Positions 1 through 6,052 of a DNA stretch of 12,902 nucleotides are shown here, piece by piece; the first letter of the stretch is position 1, and the number at the start of each line of letters is the position of its first letter. This DNA is from Thermoplasmata archaeon. GTDB taxonomy: Archaea; Thermoplasmatota; Thermoplasmata; Lutacidiplasmatales; UBA184. The notes beneath the pieces are model-generated. The model made no database searches. It was not told the DNA's origin and was given only the letters and a program-made list of their open reading frames with translations. Location: assembly GCA_013044425.1 (NCBI GenBank), contig JABEUK010000171.1, positions 1 through 12,902 of the forward strand, given 5' to 3'. Made by a program: the position numbers and the translations under genes.

Positions 1-235
1 CCCCCGGGACGCAATCCTGGGCGAGAAGATCGTCCAGGGTCTGCGGCAGGTCGACGATCTCGTTCCGGGCGGCGATCACGACGCTGAGTTCGGGGATCGA
101 CGAGGACGGCCCCTCGCGGGACGCCGCCGGATCGAGCCGGGGCATCTCGTAGGCGAACAGGATGGCCACTCCCTGGTAGAGGAGGACCGCAATCGCCAGG
201 ACGAGGAGGACCGCGACCGCCCAGAGCGCCACCAT
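1..235 (-). CDS. Glycosyltransferase family 2, N-terminal fragment
   Basis: Only the first 78 codons lie in the window; the gene runs off the left edge, so no stop is seen. Residues 1-30 are a single hydrophobic membrane segment (about 3-29). A short linker follows, then the start of a GT-A fold: residues 49-75 read ELSVVIAARNE followed by a helix with LPQTLDDLLAQD, the usual first strand and nucleotide-sugar loop of family 2 glycosyltransferases. The protein probably transfers a sugar to a lipid, glycan or protein at the cytoplasmic face of the membrane. Donor and acceptor cannot be told because the catalytic DxD and later motifs lie outside. Start choice: a GGAGGT run (238-243) sits 2 nt before the ATG at 235 but 5 nt before the next codon, GTG at 232, so GTG is a real alternative. 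Family call fairly sure, substrate unknown. Confidence 0.75.
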   Translation of the reverse strand, partial: MVALWAVAVLLVLAIAVLLYQGVAILFAYEMPRLDPAASREGPSSSIPELSVVIAARNEIVDLPQTLDDLLAQDCVPG

Positions 236-255
236 CGACCTCCCGCACGCCGAGA

Positions 256-266
256 CTAGTTAATCT
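256..266 (-). promoter_or_regulatory. AT-rich TATA-like element in divergent gap
   Basis: The 61-base gap between the leftward glycosyltransferase and the rightward helicase is GC-rich except for one island, read on the minus strand as AGATTAACTAG. Its centre lies about 26 nt upstream of the glycosyltransferase ATG, which fits an archaeal TATA box driving a leaderless or very short-leader mRNA. It also lies 31-41 nt before the helicase ATG and could serve that gene. Assigned by position and composition only. Confidence 0.35.
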
Positions 267-296
267 GCGCTCGGTGGCCTCCGACGACCGAGGGCG

Positions 297-1904
297 ATGA
301 CGGCCGTCGTGCACCCGCGTCTGAAGCCGAATGCGCTGGAGGACCGGGAGTATCAGGCAAGCATCGCGAAGATCGCGGTCGATCGCAACACCCTCGCGAT
401 CCTTCCGACGGGCCTTGGAAAGACCGCCATCGCCCTGCGGGTGATCGCCGAACAGCTGAGACGGTATCCCGATCGCTCGATCCTGCTCATGGCCCCTACT
501 CGCCCCCTCGTCGTGCAGCATGCACGATCGGTGGCCGCTTCGATCCTCGGCCCGCCGCCGCTCACGCTCACCGGGGCGATCACTCCGGAACGACGCGCCG
601 CACTGCTCCACGCTCCCCAGATCGTCGTAGCGACCCCCCAGGTGATCGCCAACGACCTAATCGGCCGGGGATTCACCCTCGAGGGCTTCTCGACGATCGT
701 CTTCGATGAGGCCCACCGCGCGGTCGGGGACTACCCGTACGTGGCGGTCGGTCTCGCCAACCGCGGTGGGCCCCGGGCTCGCGTCCTCGCCTTGACCGCC
801 TCGCCGGGTGCCCGGAAGGAGCGGATCGAGGCCGTCTGGTACAATCTCGATATCGAGCACTTCGAGTACCGCACCGAGGGTTCGCCGGACGTACGCCCGT
901 ACATCCACGACATCGGCGTCGAGACGGTGACGGTCCCCGTCCCGGTCGAGATGCGCCACCTCGCGATCCTGTTGAAGACCGCGACCGCTCGGCAGATGGA
1001 CGTCCTGCGCCATTACGACCTGCTCCCTCCGGGGGAGACGTCTCGAAGGACCCTGCTGACCGTGGGCGAACGGCTTCATCGACAGCTGTCGGTGGACCGA
1101 AGCCGCGGCACGACGGCCGCCGCGGGGCTCTGGGCCGCCGTTACGGCCCAGGCCGCCGCGATGAAGGGTCAGCATGCGGTCGAGCTCGCCGAGAGCCAGG
1201 GAGTGGAGGCGCTCCGCGCCTTCTTCGAGCGACAGGACCGCCCCGAGCGAGGTCGGGTCACGCCGGCGCAGCGGGCCTTCCTGCAGGACCCGGACGTGCT
1301 CGAGGTGCGCCGGCGGATCGAACGGACAACCCTGGAACACCCGAAGATCGCCGCCGCGATCTCGATCGTGGCCGAGGAGCTCCGTCAGCGCCCGAACGGG
1401 CGGGCCATCATCTTTACGCAGTACCGGGACACGGTCGATCGGCTCCTCCTCGAGTTCGAGCGCCTCGGAAGCCCCGCGGTTCGGGCGGGGCGCTTCGTGG
1501 GGCAGGCGACCCGAACCGACGACCCTGGCCTCTCCCAGAAGGACCAGGTCGCGCTCCTCGATCGGTTCCGGGCGGGGGAGATCAACGTCCTCGTCGCGAC
1601 CTCGGTCGCAGAGGAAGGCCTCGACATCCCCGCCACGGACCTCGTCGTCTTCTACGAACCCCTGCCGGACGTGATCCGAACTATCCAGCGCCGGGGTCGG
1701 ACCGGCCGCGCGCGGTCCGGCCGCGCGATCGTCCTCGTGGCCGAGGGGACCCGCGACGAAGGCATGAACCGGGGAGCGGCCTCCCGCGAGCGCCGCATGC
1801 ACTCGATGCTCGAGGAGATCGAGGCGAAGGCCCGGGCCGGCGAGATCCTCCCTCCGCCGCCGGCCCACACCGTGCAGCGCCTGATGACCGAGTTCGAGCC
1901 GTAG
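297..1904 (+). CDS. hef: Hef/FANCM-type SF2 DNA helicase, no nuclease domain
   Basis: An ATP-dependent superfamily 2 DNA helicase of the archaeal Hef / Mph1 / FANCM group, whose members unwind or remodel stalled replication forks and branched DNA. Visible motifs in order: Walker A PTGLGKT (37-43), motif Ia PTRPLV (67-72), DEAH box (137-140), motif III TAS (167-169), the Hef-typical helical insert (about 215-345), the second RecA domain with IIFTQYRDT (371-379), RFVGQA (399-404), SQKDQ (413-417), ATSVAEEGLDIP (434-445) and motif VI QRRGRTGR (464-471). At 535 aa it ends about 60 residues after motif VI. Euryarchaeal Hef proteins commonly continue into an ERCC4-type nuclease and helix-hairpin-helix region; none is present. 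The stop lies 4 bases from the converging dUTPase stop. The ATG is preceded by a short GAGGG run at close spacing. The helicase call is firm; the exact substrate is inference. Confidence 0.9.
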   Translation: MTAVVHPRLKPNALEDREYQASIAKIAVDRNTLAILPTGLGKTAIALRVIAEQLRRYPDRSILLMAPTRPLVVQHARSVAASILGPPPLTLTGAITPERRAALLHAPQIVVATPQVIANDLIGRGFTLEGFSTIVFDEAHRAVGDYPYVAVGLANRGGPRARVLALTASPGARKERIEAVWYNLDIEHFEYRTEGSPDVRPYIHDIGVETVTVPVPVEMRHLAILLKTATARQMDVLRHYDLLPPGETSRRTLLTVGERLHRQLSVDRSRGTTAAAGLWAAVTAQAAAMKGQHAVELAESQGVEALRAFFERQDRPERGRVTPAQRAFLQDPDVLEVRRRIERTTLEHPKIAAAISIVAEELRQRPNGRAIIFTQYRDTVDRLLLEFERLGSPAVRAGRFVGQATRTDDPGLSQKDQVALLDRFRAGEINVLVATSVAEEGLDIPATDLVVFYEPLPDVIRTIQRRGRTGRARSGRAIVLVAEGTRDEGMNRGAASRERRMHSMLEEIEAKARAGEILPPPPAHTVQRLMTEFEP

Positions 1905-1908
1905 GGGA

Positions 1909-2352
1909 CTATCGGCCGGTGCTTCCGAATCCCCCGCGCCGCGAGGCGACGGGGGCGACCGTTCCGTTGCGGAACCGCGCGGGAAGGTCTTCGATCACGC
2001 GGATCTGCCCGATCCGGTCCCCGACCTCGATGTGGTACGTCCCATCGAAGAGGTAGGACATCGGGACCCGGATCTCCCCGGAGTAGTCACGGTCGATCGT
2101 TCCCGGAGCGTTGACCATGAGCACACCGCGGGAGGCGAGCCCGCTGCGGGGCCGGACCTCGAGAAATGTCCCCCTCGGCGCGCGCATCTTCCAGCCGGTG
2201 CGCACGAGCGTGACCGTACCGTGGATGAGGTCGGCAGCCTCCGCGGCCGCGAGATCGAAGCACGCCGACCCCGCGGTCGCGCGCGCGGGAACCCGGGCGT
2301 GGACCATGCCGGCGATCCGCTCCAGGACGACCGTCCGCACGCGAGGCGCCAT
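1909..2352 (-). CDS. dut: dUTPase (dUTP diphosphatase), trimeric type
   Basis: Hydrolyses dUTP to dUMP and pyrophosphate, keeping uracil out of DNA and supplying dUMP for thymidylate synthesis. All five motifs of the homotrimeric family are readable: motif 1 AGSACFDLAA (27-36) with the conserved Asp, motif 2 RPRSGLASRG (67-76), motif 3 NAPGTIDRDYSGEI (81-94) with the catalytic Asp, motif 4 GDRIGQIRVI (111-120), and the glycine-rich C-terminal arm RGGFGSTGR (139-147) that closes over the substrate. At 147 aa it has the normal length. The related dCTP deaminases share the fold, but the complete C-terminal GFGSTG arm favours dUTPase. The gene starts 25 nt after the upstream HTH regulator stop on the same strand and has no separate TATA-like box, so the two are probably co-transcribed. 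No clear Shine-Dalgarno run precedes the ATG. Confidence 0.93.
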   Translation of the reverse strand: MAPRVRTVVLERIAGMVHARVPARATAGSACFDLAAAEAADLIHGTVTLVRTGWKMRAPRGTFLEVRPRSGLASRGVLMVNAPGTIDRDYSGEIRVPMSYLFDGTYHIEVGDRIGQIRVIEDLPARFRNGTVAPVASRRGGFGSTGR

Positions 2353-2365
2353 CGAACTTTTCGAT
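2351..2365. repeat. Short inverted repeat over the dut start codon
   Basis: Arms ATCGAA (2351-2356) and TTCGAT (2360-2365) form a perfect 6-bp inverted repeat with a 3-base spacer, overlapping the first bases of the dUTPase start codon. It could be an operator half-site pair or a small hairpin masking the start; with arms this short it could also be chance. Confidence 0.3.
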
Positions 2366-2377
2366 ACGAGCGATCCT

Positions 2378-3109
2378 TCAAGACGGCTTCCCGTGGTCGG
2401 CCGGGTCGGCTTCAGGGCCCGCGGCCGCCGACTCGGCCGAGAGGAACCGCGCCACCAACCGACCCTCGGCCCGACGCAAGATCTTGCCGAGGGCCGGAGG
2501 GCTTCGGCCCGTGAGGCGGGCCAACCGCGTCAGCGTGATCCGACGGGGCACCGCGTAGTAGCCGAGGGCCCAGGCCCGTGCGGCCAGGGCCGATTGGAGC
2601 GGGGTGAGCGATGAGGATGAATCCTCGGTGAACGGACGGTGCGAGGCGCGGAGCACGCGGAACGGGAACTCCTCCTTGGAGAGCCAACGCAGCACCCGGC
2701 GCAACGCCGCCTCCTCGCCGTGGAAGCTCGCCACGACCTTCTCGCTCGTCATGCGGAACGGCACCGTGGGAGAGATCCGGCCGCGGGCCATGGCGAGCAG
2801 GTACTGCAGCCGTTCGGAGTTCCGTTGGCGGATGAGGAGGATGTAGTCGCGGCTGCGCGGACGCCGTTCGAGCAGCTCGAAGCTCTCGAGCCCGTAGATC
2901 GCCCGGATGCGGCGGGACTCTCGCAGGAGCTCCGCGGCGGTCTTCAGGGGTCCTCGTCGACGGACCCGGACGAGCTGGAGCCGCCACCCTTGCTCGAGCC
3001 GGAGGGTCTCGAGCAGCTCGACCTCCTCGTACCTCTCGAAGAACCCTTCGGGGATGAGGCCGAGCGCGACCAGGTGCTCGGTCGAGAACTCGAGGGTCAC
3101 CGTCTGCAT
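2378..3109 (-). CDS. HTH_10 (bacterio-opsin activator-like) transcription regulator
   Basis: A 243-aa archaeal regulator of the HTH_10 family. The C-terminal DNA-binding domain spans about 168-223: LTPLQSALAARAWALGYY, then VPRRITLTRLARLTGRS as the turn and recognition region, then ALGKILRRAEGRL. This closely follows the family pattern of LT..Q...L..A...GYY..PR....LA...G.S...L...LRRAE..L. The N-terminal 160 residues resemble the partner region of such regulators, with alternating strands and helices (LEFSTEHL, GRISPTVPFRM, VVASFHGEEAALRRVL) that may sense a ligand or bind a partner. No membrane segment or cysteine cluster is visible. It is the first gene of a leftward pair with dut and is transcribed divergently from ubiD, so either could be its target; this is inferred from position alone. 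The start lies about 28 nt from a CATATG element, consistent with a leaderless mRNA. Confidence 0.88.
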   Translation of the reverse strand: MQTVTLEFSTEHLVALGLIPEGFFERYEEVELLETLRLEQGWRLQLVRVRRRGPLKTAAELLRESRRIRAIYGLESFELLERRPRSRDYILLIRQRNSERLQYLLAMARGRISPTVPFRMTSEKVVASFHGEEAALRRVLRWLSKEEFPFRVLRASHRPFTEDSSSSLTPLQSALAARAWALGYYAVPRRITLTRLARLTGRSPPALGKILRRAEGRLVARFLSAESAAAGPEADPADHGKPS

Positions 3110-3134
3110 CGTGGACGGCCCGACCGAGGGTTCC

Positions 3135-3140
3135 CATATG
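3135..3140. promoter_or_regulatory. Palindromic TATA-like element, divergent promoter
   Basis: CATATG is the only AT-rich stretch between the HTH regulator and ubiD. Its centre is about 28 nt upstream of the regulator ATG on the minus strand, ideal for a leaderless transcript. On the plus strand it predicts initiation near 3165, giving ubiD a leader of about 29 nt if ATG 3194 is used. Because the core is self-complementary it could seat TBP in either direction. Confidence 0.4.
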
Positions 3141-3193
3141 AACCTGCCCGGGCGTCGCCGGGCTCATGAGCGGTGGTGGCGTCGCCCCGCCCG

Positions 3194-4675
3194 ATGGCGT
3201 ACCGCTCTCTCGGGGAGTTTCTCGACGCTCTCGATGCGCGCGGCGATCTCCTTCGAGTGCGATCGCCCGTGAGCCGCGATCTCCAGATCACGGAGATCAC
3301 CCAACGGGTGCTCGCTCGAGATGGCCCCGCGCTCCTCTTCGAGAACGTGGAAGGATGCACGATGCCCGTCGCGATGAACGTGCTGGGCTCGACTCGCCGG
3401 ATCGCGCTCGCGCTCGGGGATCCGAGCATCGATGCGACCTCGAAGCGCGTCGGAGAGCTCGTTCACTTGCGTCCGCCGGCCGGGTTCGTGGGAGCGATCC
3501 GGGACCTCGGGGGAACGATCGCGGCGCTCTCCACCCTACGGTCCCTCGCGCCGAAACGGGTCCGCGCCGGCCCGTGCCAAGAGGTGGAGGAACCGACGGT
3601 GGACCTCGACCGGTTGCCGATCCTGAAATGCTGGCCGAAGGACGGAGGACGGACGGTAACGTTCCCCGTCGTCATCACGAAGGACCCCGACACGAACGAG
3701 CCGCACACGGGGATCTATCGCCTCCAGCAGTATGGCCGCGACACGCTCGGATTCCACGCTCAATTGCACCGCATCGGGGCGAGCAACGGGCGCAAGTGGG
3801 CCGCCCGGGGCGAGCGCATGCCCGTCGCGGCGGTCATCGGCGCCGACCCGGCCACCGTGTTCTCCGGCCTCGCTCCGGTCCCGGAGGGGATCTCCAACTT
3901 CGCCTTCGCGGGCTTCCTGCGTTCCGAACCGGTCGAGCTCGTGCCGGCTCGCACGGTGGACCTGGAGGTCCCCGCGCAGGCGGAGATCGTGCTCGAAGGG
4001 TACGTCGATCCCACCGAGCGCGCGATCGAAGGACCGTTCGGCGATCACACCGGATACTACTCGCTCCCGGAACCGTTCCCCGTCTTCCACGTCACCCACG
4101 TGACGCACCGCGAGCGGGCGGTGTACCTCGGGACGGTCACGGGCCGGCCCCCCACGGAGGATGGGATCCTCGGAAAAGCGGTGGAGCGGATCTTCCTACC
4201 GGTCATCCGGCTGATCCTCCCCGAGCTCGTGGACATGAACCTGCCTCTCGAGGGCCTGTTCATCAACGTGGGGATCGTCTCGATTCGCAAGTCCTACCCC
4301 GGCCAGCCCCGCAAGGTGATGCACGCGCTCTGGGGCTTGGGCCAGATGATGTTCACGCGCTACCTCGTGATCGTGGATGCTGACGTCGACGTCCACGATC
4401 TCTCTGAGGTCCTCTACCGGGTCGGCCTGCAGGCGGATCCGGAGCGGGACTTCGAGCTCTCCCGCGGACCGGTCGACCAGCTGTCGATCTCCAACCCCGT
4501 TCCCAACTTTGGGGCGAAGATCGGCATCGACGCGACCAAGAAAGGACCTGAGGACGGATTCCCCCGTCCGTGGCCGGAGGAGATCCGGATGGACGACGCA
4601 ACGCGCCAGGCCGTCGACCGCTTGATCGCGAGCGACTCGGCGCTCGCCCCTCTCCTTCGCCCACCGAAACCGTGA
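3194..4675 (+). CDS. ubiD: UbiD-family prenylated-FMN decarboxylase
   Basis: A 493-aa enzyme of the UbiD family, which removes a carboxylate from aromatic or conjugated acids using prenylated FMN made by UbiX. Visible family features, numbered from this ATG: N-terminal YRSLGEFLDAL (about 3-13), a central block with PVVITKDP and GIYRLQQYGRDT (about 158-184) carrying the cofactor-side Arg, FSGLAPVP (about 223-230), the signature EGPFGDHTGYYS (279-290) with the catalytic acid region, and FINVGIVSIRKSYPGQ further on. Length is normal. The frame is also open from GTG at 3173, but MAYRSL matches the usual UbiD amino terminus, so ATG 3194 is preferred. The gene overlaps ubiA by 4 bases (GTGA), implying a shared quinone pathway. 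It could be the 4-hydroxybenzoate or the futalosine-pathway (naphthoate) decarboxylase; the sequence alone does not decide. No ubiX is in the window. Confidence 0.92.
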   Translation: MAYRSLGEFLDALDARGDLLRVRSPVSRDLQITEITQRVLARDGPALLFENVEGCTMPVAMNVLGSTRRIALALGDPSIDATSKRVGELVHLRPPAGFVGAIRDLGGTIAALSTLRSLAPKRVRAGPCQEVEEPTVDLDRLPILKCWPKDGGRTVTFPVVITKDPDTNEPHTGIYRLQQYGRDTLGFHAQLHRIGASNGRKWAARGERMPVAAVIGADPATVFSGLAPVPEGISNFAFAGFLRSEPVELVPARTVDLEVPAQAEIVLEGYVDPTERAIEGPFGDHTGYYSLPEPFPVFHVTHVTHRERAVYLGTVTGRPPTEDGILGKAVERIFLPVIRLILPELVDMNLPLEGLFINVGIVSIRKSYPGQPRKVMHALWGLGQMMFTRYLVIVDADVDVHDLSEVLYRVGLQADPERDFELSRGPVDQLSISNPVPNFGAKIGIDATKKGPEDGFPRPWPEEIRMDDATRQAVDRLIASDSALAPLLRPPKP

Positions 4676-5541
4676 CCGATCCACCGACGGGCGCCTCCCC
4701 GCGGTGGTGGGACTTCGGCAGGCTTCTCGAGATCCAGAACGTCGGACTGAACCTTCCGTTCGCCCTCGCCTTCATCTTCATCGCTTCGAAGGGCGTTCCC
4801 TCGCTGGCGACGTTCCTTCTCATCGTCATCGCATTCTTGGCGGCTCGCAATGCGGGCCACAGCTTCAACCGCTGGGCCGATCGCGCGCAGGACGCGGTCA
4901 ACCCCCGAACTCAGAACCGGGTGCTCGTCACCGGCCGCGCGCGCCCGGAGTTCGCGCTCGCTCTCTCGCTCGCGAGCGCAGCGCTGCTGATCGTGGCCGC
5001 CTACTTCCTGAACCCGCTGGCGTTCTACCTATCCCCGGTGGCGCTCGCGATGGTCTATGGGTACACGTACACCAAGCGCATCACCGCCTGGACCACCCCG
5101 TTCCTCGGGCTGGTCGAGGCGATCGTGCCCGCTGCGGTCTTCATCGCGATCCAGGGCACGCTCCCGCTCGTCGTGCTCCTCGCCGTCGGGGGCCTCCTGC
5201 TGTGGGGGACCGCGTTCGAGACGATCCACAGTCTCGGCGACCTCGCGAGCGACCGCGCGCTCGAGCTGCACTCGCTCCCCCTTCTCCTCGGCGTGCGTCG
5301 ATCGACCTACCTCGTGCCCGTGCTGCACGCCGCCGCGCTGATCCTGCTCGCCGCGTTCGGATTCGTGCTCGGTCTCGGGATCGCCTACCCCATCGGTCTG
5401 GCCGCGATGGCGGTGGTGGCCGGCATCACCGACTACCAGCTCCTGCGGAACACCGCCGGTACGCCCGTCGCGTTCCGGCGCCACTTCCTGATGAGCGCGA
5501 TCTACCTAGTCGGGGCCGCCGTGGCCGTATTCGTCGCCTGA
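4672..5541 (+). CDS. ubiA: UbiA-family aromatic polyprenyltransferase
   Basis: An integral membrane enzyme that transfers a polyprenyl chain from its diphosphate to an aromatic acid in quinone synthesis. It has 289 aa and about eight to nine hydrophobic segments. The first metal-diphosphate motif is NRWADRAQD (66-74; N, D70, D74) followed by AVNPRTQNR. The second is GDLASD (189-194) followed by LHSLPLLLG. Between them YTYTKRITAWTTPFLGL (131-147) matches the conserved cytosolic loop. NPRT after motif 1 and LHSLP after motif 2 resemble the 4-hydroxybenzoate / MqnP branch more than archaeal lipid-forming UbiA enzymes. I take GTG 4672 as start because it overlaps the ubiD stop as GTGA; the open frame further upstream lies inside ubiD and is not needed. 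The coupling suggests prenylation and decarboxylation of the same intermediate. Confidence 0.9.
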   Translation: MTDPPTGASPRWWDFGRLLEIQNVGLNLPFALAFIFIASKGVPSLATFLLIVIAFLAARNAGHSFNRWADRAQDAVNPRTQNRVLVTGRARPEFALALSLASAALLIVAAYFLNPLAFYLSPVALAMVYGYTYTKRITAWTTPFLGLVEAIVPAAVFIAIQGTLPLVVLLAVGGLLLWGTAFETIHSLGDLASDRALELHSLPLLLGVRRSTYLVPVLHAAALILLAAFGFVLGLGIAYPIGLAAMAVVAGITDYQLLRNTAGTPVAFRRHFLMSAIYLVGAAVAVFVA

Positions 5542-5617
5542 GGCGCGCGGATCTCTCGCGGATCGGACCCGCGGGCGCGATGTTCTCGGAGCCGAAGGGT
5601 GCACGCGACGCGTTCCG

Positions 5618-5624
5618 TTATATA
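5618..5624 (+). promoter_or_regulatory. TATA box before the small basic protein gene
   Basis: TTATATA stands out in GC-rich DNA in the 109-base gap after ubiA. Its centre lies about 30 nt upstream of ATG 5651, so a typical archaeal start site would fall just before the ATG. A weak GC hairpin (CGCGG/CCGCG, 5557-5573) lies upstream and might end ubiA transcription, but it has no T-run. Confidence 0.65.
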
Positions 5625-5635
5625 CCGAAGCGAGA

Positions 5636-5643
5636 GAGGAGGG
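5636..5643 (+). promoter_or_regulatory. Shine-Dalgarno-like run GAGGAGGG
   Basis: A strong anti-16S complement, 7 nt before ATG 5651, which supports that start. It lies between the TATA box and the predicted transcription start, so it functions only if transcription begins earlier than the TATA geometry predicts. Confidence 0.55.
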
Positions 5644-5650
5644 TCGAAGT

Positions 5651-6004
5651 ATGCCGCAGGTGATGATCAGCCTGTCCGTGCGCGATTACAAGACGACGAA
5701 CGACGTCTGGAGAATGGCGAAACGCCATCTCAATCCCGCGGTACGCCGCCGCATCGGCTGGCGGGGTCGGTCGAGCTTCCTGCGGCAGTTGATCCTGTAT
5801 GGCTTCGAGCAGGCCAGCGCGAACCCGGAGGCGTTCCTGCGTGCGGTCCGCGACACGCACGACCCCATGTTCGGAAAGCGCGGACGAACCGAGGCGGGCG
5901 CCGACCGCCGCGAGGCTCTCCTCGCGCAGTGGAACGCCTACTTTCCCCAGCCCGCGGGAGGGCGCCGTCGCCGCGACCCCGCGAAGCCGGGCGGCTCGCC
6001 GTAG
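5651..6004 (+). CDS. Small basic protein, possible ribbon-helix-helix DNA binder
   Basis: A 117-aa protein I do not recognise by family. Residues 3-10 (QVMISLSV) look like a strand, followed by a helix (about 15-27) and a second helix containing RSSFLRQLILYGFEQ (40-54). That order, with basic residues before the second helix, resembles a ribbon-helix-helix DNA-binding fold, although the loop between helices is longer than in minimal members. The C-terminus is disordered and strongly basic (GGRRRRDP, then PAKPGGSP). No cysteines or membrane segments are present. It has its own TATA box and a good Shine-Dalgarno-like run, so it is very probably a real gene. It ends 48 bases before arcS on the same strand and may be co-transcribed with it; alternatives are a nucleic-acid chaperone or an RNA-binding protein. 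Existence is likely, function is a guess. Confidence 0.65.
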   Translation: MPQVMISLSVRDYKTTNDVWRMAKRHLNPAVRRRIGWRGRSSFLRQLILYGFEQASANPEAFLRAVRDTHDPMFGKRGRTEAGADRREALLAQWNAYFPQPAGGRRRRDPAKPGGSP

Positions 6005-6040
6005 CGCCGAAACCCGTTTCCCCTCCGCGACCTCCGTCCC

Positions 6041-6048
6041 AGGAGGAG
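6041..6048 (+). promoter_or_regulatory. Shine-Dalgarno site of arcS
   Basis: AGGAGGAG lies 4 nt before ATG 6053 and fixes the arcS start. Its presence implies a leadered mRNA, consistent with co-transcription from the preceding small gene. Confidence 0.75.
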
Positions 6049-6052
6049 TCCC

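Noticed and set aside
657..1868. A 403-codon minus-strand frame antisense to the helicase
   Set aside because: Arg/Asp/Gly-rich without motifs; helicase motifs on the other strand explain the region.
3166..4383. A 405-codon plus-strand frame inside ubiD
   Set aside because: Low-complexity Arg/Gly/Pro product; the ubiD frame has all family motifs.
4570..4671. An earlier ATG start for ubiA
   Set aside because: It would place 34 unlikely residues over the end of ubiD; the GTGA overlap start is more natural.
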